From positions 62,001 through 126,000 of the forward strand of contig JAXMAV010000021.1 in the NCBI GenBank assembly GCA_046350255.1: a stretch of DNA of 64,000 nucleotides, written 5' to 3'. The DNA comes from CALDUY01 sp046350255 (GTDB lineage: Bacteria > Planctomycetota > Planctomycetia > Gemmatales > Gemmataceae). A program made the translations under genes and the position numbers. Below, one piece after another: positions 33,515-40,988 of this stretch; positions within the stretch are counted from its first letter, which is position 1, and every line of letters begins with the position of its first letter. The notes under the pieces were generated by a model, which worked only from the letters and a program-made list of their open reading frames with translations, made no database searches and was not told where the DNA came from.

Positions 33515-34120
33515 TCAAACGAGGGGCAGCGTGCCACCCACAATACGTGTGAGGTTAATGCAGGCACTGGCCCAGTGACGTCGCACGGTGCGAATATCGC
33601 ACTGGATCAGTTCGGCTATCTGGTTCTGCTTCCAGCCATGGTAGAAGCTGAGACAGAATACCTCGCGTTCCAGGGGAATGAGTCGTTCGACGGCCTCGTG
33701 AAACCGCGTCCACAGCTCGATGTCATCCATCGACTGTACCTTGGAATCGGGAGGAGCCAGATCGCTGTCCTCCTCAATCCGGGGGCCCGAACCGGGACGC
33801 GGGCGGTTGCGGAATCGTCGTGCCAGGTCCAACAGCTCGCGCCGCACGTGAACCGCGGCGAGATTGTAGAAATCTCGCGTGCTGGCCGGCTGCAGTTGAC
33901 GCAGGCTCTTGAGCAGGCGCACCACCGCTCCCTGGTAGATGTCGGCCGTGTCTGCCCAGGCCCGCACGTTGGGAAAGTTGCGCAGCATCTTCTGCGCCAG
34001 CTCTTCCATCCGCCGAGCAATCGAGTGACACAGCTGGTTTGCAGCCTGGTTGTCGCCCTCGCGCCAGCGCTGGATGAATTGATGCAGGTGGATGGTGTTG
34101 AACGAGGATGTGCTGGACAT
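33515..34120 (-). CDS. ECF-type RNA polymerase sigma factor
   Basis: The 201-residue protein has sigma-70 region 2-like helices ('CHSIARRMEELAQKMLRNFP', 'WADTADIYQGAVVRLLKSLR') and a C-terminal region 4 with the helix-turn-helix 'GWKQNQIAELIQCDIRTVRR' (about 166-185). It fits the planctomycete ECF groups that lack a clear anti-sigma partner. ATG 34120 (MSSTSSF) is chosen because GAGGGAGG lies eight bases upstream; the ORF opens nine codons earlier. The exported GDPD-like gene follows. Targets are unknown. Confidence 0.85.
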   Translation of the reverse strand: MSSTSSFNTIHLHQFIQRWREGDNQAANQLCHSIARRMEELAQKMLRNFPNVRAWADTADIYQGAVVRLLKSLRQLQPASTRDFYNLAAVHVRRELLDLARRFRNRPRPGSGPRIEEDSDLAPPDSKVQSMDDIELWTRFHEAVERLIPLEREVFCLSFYHGWKQNQIAELIQCDIRTVRRHWASACINLTRIVGGTLPLV

Positions 34121-34280
34121 CGATGCGCCTCCCTCAGGAACGATCATAAGGCGGCACTAACCCGAACTGCAAGCCCCTGGGCAGAGATTCTCGGTTGCTT
34201 CGCATTCCAGAAGTTCGGCCGGGACCTGCGTCCATGCTCGTTCCAGTCCCCGGAGACACGAGTAGCTACGAGGAGGCGGC

Positions 34281-34329
34281 AGCAAAAAGCAGCCCCCGGG
34301 TCAGCAAGTGTGGCACTCGCTGACCCGGG
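34281..34329 (-). terminator. Intrinsic terminator after the upstream sigma factor gene
   Basis: On the minus strand an 11-bp perfect stem (CCCGGGTCAGC, 34295-34305, with 34319-34329), extended by four pairs after a mismatch, is followed by TTTTT (34284-34288). It lies 25 bp after the stop of the sigma gene at 34354 and separates it from the second sigma gene. Confidence 0.8.
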
Positions 34330-34353
34330 TGGTGTTGTGAAGTGACGCGCAGA

Positions 34354-34950
34354 TCACTCCGTCTCGACAGTGACCGCCTCCAGGATCTCCTTCAGGCGGT
34401 GACGAGCCACGTGGAGGCGCCGCTTGATGGTGCCCACGGGGGTCTCGAACTCCCGGCTCATCTGCTTGAGCGACCGGCCCCGGATGTAGAAGGCCACCAG
34501 GGTAGCCCGGTCGATCGGCTTCAGCTGATCGAGCGCGCGGTACAGCTCGCTGGCCTGCTCCGACTGAATCAGGCCGTCCAGCGGGCCAGCCCCGCTGGCC
34601 TCGGTGTTCTCGAGCACCTCGCCTTCCACCTTGAGCAGCGGAGCGCGGCGAGTCACCCGATTGATGGCCATGCGAGCGGTGATCTGCCGCAGCCAGCCAG
34701 CGAAGCACTGAGCATCGCGCAGCTGGGGCAGCTTCCGCATGGCGTGCAGGAAAACTTCCTGCGCCAGCTCCTGCGCCTCGGTGGGATTCCGCAGGCGAGC
34801 CAGGGCGACGGCGTACACGGTGGGCTCGAAGCGGGTCACCAGCTCACCGAAGGCCTCACGGTCCCCCGTCTGCGCCCGCAGCACCAGCTCAGTAATCTCG
34901 GTCCAGGTCATGGCCTGTTCCAGTCCTTGTCGATCCGATGACTCGTTCAT
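34354..34950 (-). CDS. ECF sigma factor, RpoE-like
   Basis: The 198-residue protein has region 2 ('LVLRAQTGDREAFGELVTRF' then 'LRNPTEAQELAQEVFLHAMR') and region 4 ('FYIRGRSLKQMSREFETPVG' then 'TIKRRLHVARHRLKEIL'), the standard ECF arrangement. It resembles RpoE-type factors. No anti-sigma gene lies next to it. A small secreted protein gene starts about 260 bp upstream on the same strand. A terminator hairpin follows it, so the sigma gene at 33515 is separately transcribed. The two sigma factors share little beyond the core motifs. Confidence 0.88.
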   Translation of the reverse strand: MNESSDRQGLEQAMTWTEITELVLRAQTGDREAFGELVTRFEPTVYAVALARLRNPTEAQELAQEVFLHAMRKLPQLRDAQCFAGWLRQITARMAINRVTRRAPLLKVEGEVLENTEASGAGPLDGLIQSEQASELYRALDQLKPIDRATLVAFYIRGRSLKQMSREFETPVGTIKRRLHVARHRLKEILEAVTVETE

Positions 34951-35208
34951 GAAGACCCTGTTCGGAAGTGCTCGTCCGCGCCCCGGGATCAGTGGTCGGG
35001 GGGAAAGCGTGCTTCCGCCGCACCAGGGTGGCCGCGAACGCTCCTCCTCATCGGGGACAGGGGACGTTCGTGCTCGTTGACCCTGGGTGGAGGGAACGAA
35101 GACGGTTTCAGAGGGCGTACAGCAGCTTCGCTGGCAGCGGAAGCAGTTCGCTCCGGCCGGCCAGGCGAACGCTCGCCCGGGTGGATCGTGCCTGGCGTCG
35201 CGAACCGG

Positions 35209-35454
35209 TCAGGCGGCCGCGGCGACGAAACGGAGGAACCGACCGGTTCCTGAGGCGCCTTCGCCTCCATCGTCTGCCGGATCGACCTTGTCTGTCGCGG
35301 GCCATCGGCGGGACTGCATCGCTGGCAAGGAGTGGCGGGCGTCCGGATTCTCCGGATTGGCCGTGCCACTGGTACCCAGGCGCAGGGCGACCTGCTCGTC
35401 CATGCGGACGGCGAAGCCGGGCAGCACCAGCGAAACCAGGAGAGTAGCGGCCAT
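35209..35454 (-). CDS. Small secreted protein of unknown function
   Basis: The 81-residue frame begins MAATLLVSLVLPGFAVRM, a short signal-like helix, then a polar part rich in A, D, G, P and R. ATG 35454 is preceded by a strong GGAGG at seven bases, the best evidence that it is real. No family is recognised. It lies upstream of the RpoE-like sigma factor on the same strand, about 260 bp away; that spacer shows no other gene. Confidence 0.45.
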   Translation of the reverse strand: MAATLLVSLVLPGFAVRMDEQVALRLGTSGTANPENPDARHSLPAMQSRRWPATDKVDPADDGGEGASGTGRFLRFVAAAA

Positions 35455-35846
35455 GGGAGACCTCCGGGAACTCCGAAGTTGACGAGCTGGCCGTCGGCTC
35501 GGAGGGACCGACGACGTCTTGCTGGGTGACCGTGGTGAAGGTTTGTTCTCTACCTGTGGTTCGCAGCGAACCGGGATCTACCTAGCACACTCATATACGG
35601 AACCAGGGACAAGGCGTGACAGAAGAAATCTTCGGGGGACGCGAGCGAGTCTGCATCGTCCCCACGCTCCTACAGAGAGGTTCACAATCCGAAAGGTTCG
35701 CGCAATCGGTCGTTCTCCTTGCCGGTTTCGTGGACCTTGCGGCCGGCCGACGTTCCGCCCGAGGGGGGTCACGTGCTAATCTGACACGATCGCAGCCGGC
35801 CCACCCGGTGACATCCTTACTTCACCCGCCTCATGGGAAGCGACAC
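35455..35846. other. 392-bp spacer between the small secreted protein gene and glgA
   Basis: No convincing gene is seen. Open frames here lack ribosome sites and run into the opposite strand. It contains a short perfect hairpin (GGTTCG-CAG-CGAACC, 35558-35572). It must hold the promoters of the divergent neighbours, but no clear -35/-10 pair is recognised. Confidence 0.5.
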
Positions 35847-37313
35847 GTGCAGCCCCTGAAGATTCTGAGCATTAGCGCCGAGATCGCCCCCTTCGCCAAG
35901 ACCGGAGGCCTGGCGGACGTGTGCGGCGCCCTGCCCAAGGCTCTGGCCGCCCTGGGCCACGATGTACGCCTGGTGATGCCCGCCTACCAGTCCATCGAGG
36001 GACGCTGCCGCTCGGGCCAGGGGTCGCCCCTCATCACCACCAGTCCGGTCAACTTGCAGGTACCCATGGGAACCGGCCTGGTTCCCGCGGGCGTGCTCGA
36101 ATCCACTCTGCCGGGCACCGAGGTACCCGTCTACTTCATCGCCGAGCGGCATCGGTTCGGCGACCGTCCTCATATTTACGGCTACCACGACGATCCTTTT
36201 CGCTTCTCGTTCTTCAGTCGGGCCGCGCTCGACCTGGTCATTGCCGCCCTGGGCTGGCGGCCCGATGTCATCCACGTCCATGACTGGCACGCCGCCCCGG
36301 CCATCGCCTGGCTGGCCAACTCGGGGGCCCACGACAGCCGCTACGCCGGCATCCCCACCGTGTTCACCATCCACAACCTGATGCACCAGGGCACCACCGG
36401 CTGGCAGGCCTTCAACTTCCTGGGCGTACGATCGGGGAAACTCGTCGAAGAAAAGCCCGGCGAGATTAACTTCATGGCCCGGGGCATCTTTCACTCCACC
36501 ATGATCACCACGGTCAGCCCCACCTACGCGCAGGAAATCATGACGCGGGAAGGCGGGTTCGGCCTGGATAATCTGTTGCGCCACCGGCACTTCGATGTGC
36601 ATGGCATTCTCAACGGGCTGGATTACGACGTGTGGAATCCCGCCACCGACACCCACCTGGTCGCCAACTTCACCGCCGACACCCTCGAGGACCGGGCGGA
36701 GAACAAACGCGCCCTGCAGGAACGCCTCGGCCTGGCCGTGCGTCCCGACGTGCCCCTGGCCGCCATGGTCACCAGGCTGGATCGTCAGAAAGGACTCGAC
36801 ATCACCGGCCATGTGCTGCATCAGATGCTCAATGGCCATGGTGGTGAAGCGCAGTGCGTCGTCCTGGGGACGGGCACCGCGCAGTACGAAACCATGCTGC
36901 GCCACTTCGAAAATCACCATCGCGGCCGGATGTGCGCTTACATCGGTTACGACGCCGGCCTGGCCCCGCTCATCTACGCGGGAAGCGACCTGTTCTTGAT
37001 GCCTTCGCTCTTTGAACCCTGTGGCCTGGGACAATTGATCGCCATGCGCTATGGCTCGGTCCCGCTGGTTCGCACCACGGGCGGCCTACGCGACACCGTC
37101 CGCCACGGCGTGACCGGTTTCACCTTCGACGGGTATTCGGGCAACGCCTTCTGGCACGCCATGCTCGAGGCCATGCACATCTACCGGATCGATCAGGAGA
37201 GTTGGCAAGCCATCCAGAAGCACGGCATGACCAGTGACTTCTCCTGGGAAACCTCGGCTCGGGCCTATCAGCAGGTCTACGAGTGGGCCATCGCGCGGAA
37301 CCGCGGGTGGTAG
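35847..37313 (+). CDS. glgA: Glycogen synthase (ADP-glucose)
   Basis: The 488-residue GT5 enzyme extends glycogen from ADP-glucose. Motifs seen: 'KILSISAEIAPFAKTGGLAD' (ADP-glucose loop KTGGLAD, about residues 4-23), 'DVIHVHDWHAAPAIAWLA' (about 140-157), 'VFTIHNLMHQG' and the C-terminal 'DLFLMPSLFEPCGLGQLIAM' and 'PLVRTTGGLRDTV'. The start is a GTG at 35847, where family homology begins; the open frame runs further upstream without evidence. No other glycogen genes are in view. A TATAAT and a thiamine riboswitch follow within 40 bp. Confidence 0.93.
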   Translation: MQPLKILSISAEIAPFAKTGGLADVCGALPKALAALGHDVRLVMPAYQSIEGRCRSGQGSPLITTSPVNLQVPMGTGLVPAGVLESTLPGTEVPVYFIAERHRFGDRPHIYGYHDDPFRFSFFSRAALDLVIAALGWRPDVIHVHDWHAAPAIAWLANSGAHDSRYAGIPTVFTIHNLMHQGTTGWQAFNFLGVRSGKLVEEKPGEINFMARGIFHSTMITTVSPTYAQEIMTREGGFGLDNLLRHRHFDVHGILNGLDYDVWNPATDTHLVANFTADTLEDRAENKRALQERLGLAVRPDVPLAAMVTRLDRQKGLDITGHVLHQMLNGHGGEAQCVVLGTGTAQYETMLRHFENHHRGRMCAYIGYDAGLAPLIYAGSDLFLMPSLFEPCGLGQLIAMRYGSVPLVRTTGGLRDTVRHGVTGFTFDGYSGNAFWHAMLEAMHIYRIDQESWQAIQKHGMTSDFSWETSARAYQQVYEWAIARNRGW

Positions 37314-37333
37314 CCGGCCCCAGGTGCGCCCGC

Positions 37334-37339
37334 TATAAT
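37334..37339 (+). promoter_or_regulatory. TATAAT -10 box for the thiC leader
   Basis: A perfect TATAAT lies 12 bp before the first paired bases of the TPP riboswitch, placing transcription start near 37346. No good -35 box is visible upstream, so an extended or activator-assisted promoter is possible. Confidence 0.55.
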
Positions 37340-37350
37340 GCCAGGCAGTA

Positions 37351-37435
37351 TCGCTAGGGGTGTCCGTGGGTCGATATCCGCGGTCTGAGAGTAAACCCTT
37401 CGCACCGGTCTCGGTAATGCGAGACCGGGAAGCGA
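37351..37435 (+). promoter_or_regulatory. TPP (thiamine pyrophosphate) riboswitch
   Basis: The leader before thiC shows the TPP aptamer order: 'aggggtgtcc' (P1/P2), 'gtctgagagtaaaccc' (the CUGAGA core and ACCC), and 'ggtctcggtaatgcgagacc' followed by 'gggaag' (helix P4/P5 and the conserved GGAAG-type closing). These are the strongly conserved parts of the THI element, which shuts down thiamine synthesis genes when TPP is high. It ends about 70 bp before the thiC start. Whether control acts at transcription or translation is not decided; no terminator with a U-run is seen. Confidence 0.9.
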
Positions 37436-37504
37436 CCCGGTTGACGCCACTCGTCCTCTCCTCTCCTGCGCAGCATCCTGTACCTATCCGCGGAGGCCAG
37501 GCGC

Positions 37505-38842
37505 ATGGCCGGCTCTTCATATTCCACTCAGCTCGAAGCCGCCCGTCAGGGCATCATTACTCCAGCGATGGAGTTTGTCGCCAACCGCGAAGCACTCGAG
37601 CCAGACCTCATCCGCGACGAGGTGGCCCGCGGTCGCCTGGTGATTCCGGCCAACAAGGTCCACCTGACTGGCGCACTGGAACCCATGGGCATTGGTGTTG
37701 CCACACGCTGCAAGATCAACGCGAACATCGGCAACTCCGCTGTCACGGGCACGGCCGACGATGAACTGGAAAAGCTCCACACGGCCGTGCACCTGGGTGC
37801 CGACACGGTGATGGATCTTTCCACGGGCGGCAACATCGACGGTATCCGCAAGGCCATCATCGATGCCTCGCCCGTCCCCATCGGCACCGTTCCTATCTAC
37901 CAGGTCATCCAGAAGATCAAGGACCTGGGGGACATCACCCCGCGGATGCTGCTCGACATGGTCGAGCATCAGGCGAAGCAAGGTGTGGATTACATGACCA
38001 TCCACGCCGGCATCCTGAAAGAATACATCGAGCTAACGCGTAACCGCATCACCGGCATCGTCAGCCGGGGCGGCTCACTGATCGCCCAGTGGATGCACCT
38101 CCGCAACGAGCAGAACCCCTGGTACACCCACTTCGACGAACTGTCGGAGATTTTGCGGGCCTACGACGTGACCTATAGCCTGGGCGACGGCTTGCGACCC
38201 GGCTGCCTGGCCGACGCCAACGATGACGCTCAGTTCGCCGAGCTGAAGACCCTGGGCGAGCTAACCCTCCGCGCCTGGAAGAGCGGCGTACAGGTCATGA
38301 TCGAGGGACCCGGCCACGTACCGATGCACCTGATCAAGATGAACGTGGAGAAGGAACGCGAGTTGTGCCACGAGGCGCCCTTCTACGTGCTGGGCCCCCT
38401 GGTCACAGATATCGCACCAGGCTACGACCACATCACTTCAGCCATCGGCGCGGCCATCGCGGGCGAGGCCGGCGCGGCCATGCTCTGCTACGTCACCCCG
38501 AAGGAGCACCTGGGGCTGCCCAACAAGGACGACGTGCGTCAGGGCGTGATTGCCTACAAGATCGCGGCCCACGCCGCCGACGTCGCCCGGGGACGCAAGG
38601 GCGCCCGGGATCGCGATGACGCTCTCTCGCGGGCGCGGTTCGAGTTCGACTGGAACCGGCAGTTCGAGCTGTCGCTGGATCCGGAGACGGCCCGGCGGAT
38701 GCACGACGAGACTCTGCCGCAGGACGTGTTCAAGTCCGCGAAGTTCTGCTCGATGTGCGGCCCGAAGTTCTGCTCGATGCGCATCACGCAGGATCTACAG
38801 AAGCAGGCCTCGTCACCACGCCCCTCGCTTCCGGTGGTGTAA
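37505..38842 (+). CDS. thiC: Phosphomethylpyrimidine synthase
   Basis: The 445-residue radical-SAM enzyme rearranges aminoimidazole ribotide to the hydroxymethylpyrimidine phosphate of thiamine. Seen: 'KINANIGNSAVTGTADDELE' (residues about 70-89), 'GADTVMDLSTGGNIDGIRKA' and the C-terminal CSMCGPKFC (about residue 420), which binds the 4Fe-4S cluster through Cx2Cx4C. It lacks the N-terminal extension of some ThiC proteins. GGAGG lies about eight bases before the ATG. It is controlled by the upstream TPP riboswitch. Confidence 0.96.
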   Translation: MAGSSYSTQLEAARQGIITPAMEFVANREALEPDLIRDEVARGRLVIPANKVHLTGALEPMGIGVATRCKINANIGNSAVTGTADDELEKLHTAVHLGADTVMDLSTGGNIDGIRKAIIDASPVPIGTVPIYQVIQKIKDLGDITPRMLLDMVEHQAKQGVDYMTIHAGILKEYIELTRNRITGIVSRGGSLIAQWMHLRNEQNPWYTHFDELSEILRAYDVTYSLGDGLRPGCLADANDDAQFAELKTLGELTLRAWKSGVQVMIEGPGHVPMHLIKMNVEKERELCHEAPFYVLGPLVTDIAPGYDHITSAIGAAIAGEAGAAMLCYVTPKEHLGLPNKDDVRQGVIAYKIAAHAADVARGRKGARDRDDALSRARFEFDWNRQFELSLDPETARRMHDETLPQDVFKSAKFCSMCGPKFCSMRITQDLQKQASSPRPSLPVV

Positions 38843-38887
38843 CCTCACCGAGGATGACAGGTCCCGGAACCCGACGGAGGAAAAGCG

Positions 38888-39964
38888 ATGCTGTTTGCCT
38901 TCGTCGGGAACGCCGGGATGGCCATCTTCTTCGTCCTCACCCTGGTCATCTGGGTGGTGCTATTTCTCTACACCATCGTGATGATGGCCCGCACCTACAT
39001 GGTGGCCGTGCAGGGCACCATCGCCGGGCTGGACGAGGTGAGATGGCCCAACGAGCCCGTGGTGGACTGGCTGGGCGAGGCGCTGTTTCTGACCTCACTA
39101 GTGGCCATCTGGCTGGTGCCCATAGGCACTGCAGCCCGTCTGATCCAGGCCAGCTGGCTCCCGGAAGAGTTGTTCCTGCGCATTCTAGTCCTGGCCGGGC
39201 CCGTCCTCTGGATAATCTTCCCACTGTCGCTGCTCTCGTCGCTGGGCTCGGAATCTCGTTGGCAGATCCTCAATCTCCGCGTCCTGGGCGGGCTGCTGCA
39301 GTTCTTCCCCGAACTGCTGGGCTTCTACCTCGTCACTGCTCTCCTGGGCGTGGTGGTGTTCGGTTTATTGTACCTGGGTCTGTTCAGCGCTCACGTCTAC
39401 TTGCTGCCCATCGCTGCCGCGCTGGCCGCCGCCGGGCTGCTAATCCATGCCCGGCTGGTGGGTCGGCTCGGCTGGAAACTCGGAGAGATTCGAAGCGATC
39501 GTCCCCGTCGCCGGGAGGAAGAAGATCGGCCCACGCAGAAACCCCGGCGCAAACGCCGCCCCCGGGCCGTTCCGAATCCGAGCCGCGAGCCCATCAGGCG
39601 AGCGGCTTCCTCCGATGAAAGCGAGAGTTTCGACTTGCTGGACGGACCGGCCCCGGAGGTACCCCCGGCTCCCCGGCCGTCCTACCTCGACCCCGAACCC
39701 GAGCCCTACATCCTGGCCGGCGGCACGGAAGAGCCGGCGAGCCCGGAGCCACCTCGGGTGGAACTGAATCAGGAGCAGGTCGAGCGCGAGATCGCCCTGC
39801 GGACGCGCACGCCACCCAATCCGCCGCCTGCCATGCCAATGCTCTCAGGGGTCTACACTTTTCCCCTGTATGTCTCCACCTTGCCGCAGTGGGGGCTACT
39901 GACACTCTGGTTGTTGTTCGCAGGGGGGGCCTGGCGGGCGGTGCGCGCCTTGTTTCCCTTCTAG
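38888..39964 (+). CDS. Polytopic membrane protein with acidic, proline-rich insert
   Basis: The 358-residue protein has about six N-terminal membrane helices (residues 5-35, 66-84, 95-118, 128-150, 155-180 and a further one), then a hydrophilic, disordered region at about 195-330 rich in R, P, E and S, and a final helix near the C-terminus (WGLLTLWLLFAGGAW). No family is recognised. GGAGG precedes the ATG. It lies 45 bp after thiC, perhaps co-transcribed, but no link with thiamine is evident. Confidence 0.65.
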   Translation: MLFAFVGNAGMAIFFVLTLVIWVVLFLYTIVMMARTYMVAVQGTIAGLDEVRWPNEPVVDWLGEALFLTSLVAIWLVPIGTAARLIQASWLPEELFLRILVLAGPVLWIIFPLSLLSSLGSESRWQILNLRVLGGLLQFFPELLGFYLVTALLGVVVFGLLYLGLFSAHVYLLPIAAALAAAGLLIHARLVGRLGWKLGEIRSDRPRRREEEDRPTQKPRRKRRPRAVPNPSREPIRRAASSDESESFDLLDGPAPEVPPAPRPSYLDPEPEPYILAGGTEEPASPEPPRVELNQEQVEREIALRTRTPPNPPPAMPMLSGVYTFPLYVSTLPQWGLLTLWLLFAGGAWRAVRALFPF

Positions 39965-39982
39965 GCGAGAGAATGCCGTTCC

Positions 39983-40912
39983 ATGAATCCCCTGGACAGC
40001 CTGTTGGAGGCCCTGCATCACGACCCAGGCGACCAGACAGCCTGGCTGGCGCTGGCCGACTGCCTGGAGGAACAGGGTGAGCCTCTGCGCAGCGAACTTA
40101 TGCGCAGGCAGTTCGAGCTACAGACCCAGGCCAGACTTTCGCGCGAAATCAGAACCAGGAAGGCGGCGCAGACTCGCGTGCAGGAATTGCTGGCCCAGGG
40201 AGTCGTTCCATGCATGCCGCATCGACGGTTCGACGTGGGACGGGACACACTCCTGGAGGTGGTGCTGATCCCCGCGGGGAGTTTCTTCATGGGGGCCCAT
40301 CGGAACGAACCCCAGAGCTTCAGCGATGAGCACCCGCGCCATCGCGTGCAGATCAGCCGGCCGTTCTACCTGGGAATCTACCCGGTGACCCAGGCTCAAT
40401 GGTATGCCGTCACACGGCGTCGCCCGGCCCGGTTCAAGGGAGCGAATCGCCCCGTCGAGCAAGTGACCACGGGCGATGCCGAGCGGTTCCTAACCCGGCT
40501 GAGCGAGCGGATCGGTCGGCAAGCCCGCCTGCCCACCGAGGCGGAATGGGAATATGCCTGCCGTGCCGGGACCTCCACGCCCTTTTCCAGCGGTGCTGAT
40601 AAAGAGGCCATGGAACGCGTCGGCTGGGGCCAGTTCGAGGAAACCATGCCCGTGGGGTTAAAGCAGCCCAACGGCTGGGGCCTGTACGACATGCATGGCA
40701 ACGTCTGGGAATGGTGCAGCGACCGGTTCCGAGCCTACACCTCCGAGCCGCAGGTCGATCCCATTCTGGTGCCCGAGGATGATTTCCGCGTGGCTCGAGG
40801 TGGCTCGTACAGCAACCCTCCCTTCGTGTGCCGTTCCGCCTGCCGCATCTCCTTCTCCGGCCGAGGCCGAAACGATTTCTCCGGCTGTCGAGTGGCAATC
40901 GACTGGGAATAA
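39983..40912 (+). CDS. TIGR02996 domain fused to a SUMF1/FGE-like domain
   Basis: The 309-residue protein starts with 'MNPLDSLLEALHHDPGDQTA' and 'LADCLEEQGEPLRSELMR', the TIGR02996 repeat-companion domain seen in Gemmata-type planctomycetes. From about residue 85 it has a formylglycine-generating-enzyme-type fold: 'IPAGSFFMGAHRNEPQSFSD', 'EHPRHRVQISRPFYLGIYPV', 'RLPTEAEWEYACRAGT', 'WGLYDMHGNVWEWCSDRF' and 'VARGGSYSNPPFVCRSACR'. In genuine FGE the pair of active cysteines is in RGGSW/Y...C....C; here the first position is Asn, so sulfatase maturation is unlikely. SUMF1 domains also occur in proteins with other roles. Confidence 0.82.
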   Translation: MNPLDSLLEALHHDPGDQTAWLALADCLEEQGEPLRSELMRRQFELQTQARLSREIRTRKAAQTRVQELLAQGVVPCMPHRRFDVGRDTLLEVVLIPAGSFFMGAHRNEPQSFSDEHPRHRVQISRPFYLGIYPVTQAQWYAVTRRRPARFKGANRPVEQVTTGDAERFLTRLSERIGRQARLPTEAEWEYACRAGTSTPFSSGADKEAMERVGWGQFEETMPVGLKQPNGWGLYDMHGNVWEWCSDRFRAYTSEPQVDPILVPEDDFRVARGGSYSNPPFVCRSACRISFSGRGRNDFSGCRVAIDWE

Positions 40913-40920
40913 CTCCCCAG

Positions 40921-40963
40921 GAAAAAAGACCACCCCGCGCCCCAGAGGTGGGGTGCGGGGTGG
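40921..40963 (-). terminator. Intrinsic terminator of the Gfo/Idh/MocA gene
   Basis: On the minus strand a 14-bp stem (40930-40943 with 40950-40963, one G-U pair, 6-base loop) is followed by TTTTTT (40922-40928 region). It lies about 26 bp after the stop of the gene at 40989. It may also serve the convergent SUMF1 gene. Confidence 0.8.
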
Positions 40964-40988
40964 CCTGAGTGTCAGTTAGCGCGAACGC

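Noticed and set aside
34968..35482. Arg-rich plus-strand open frames upstream of the sigma factor
   Set aside because: Composition is very rich in R, S and P, there is no good start site, and they overlap the better-supported small minus-strand ORF.
35817..37034. 405-codon open frame on the minus strand
   Set aside because: It is antisense to glgA, which has complete GT5 motifs.
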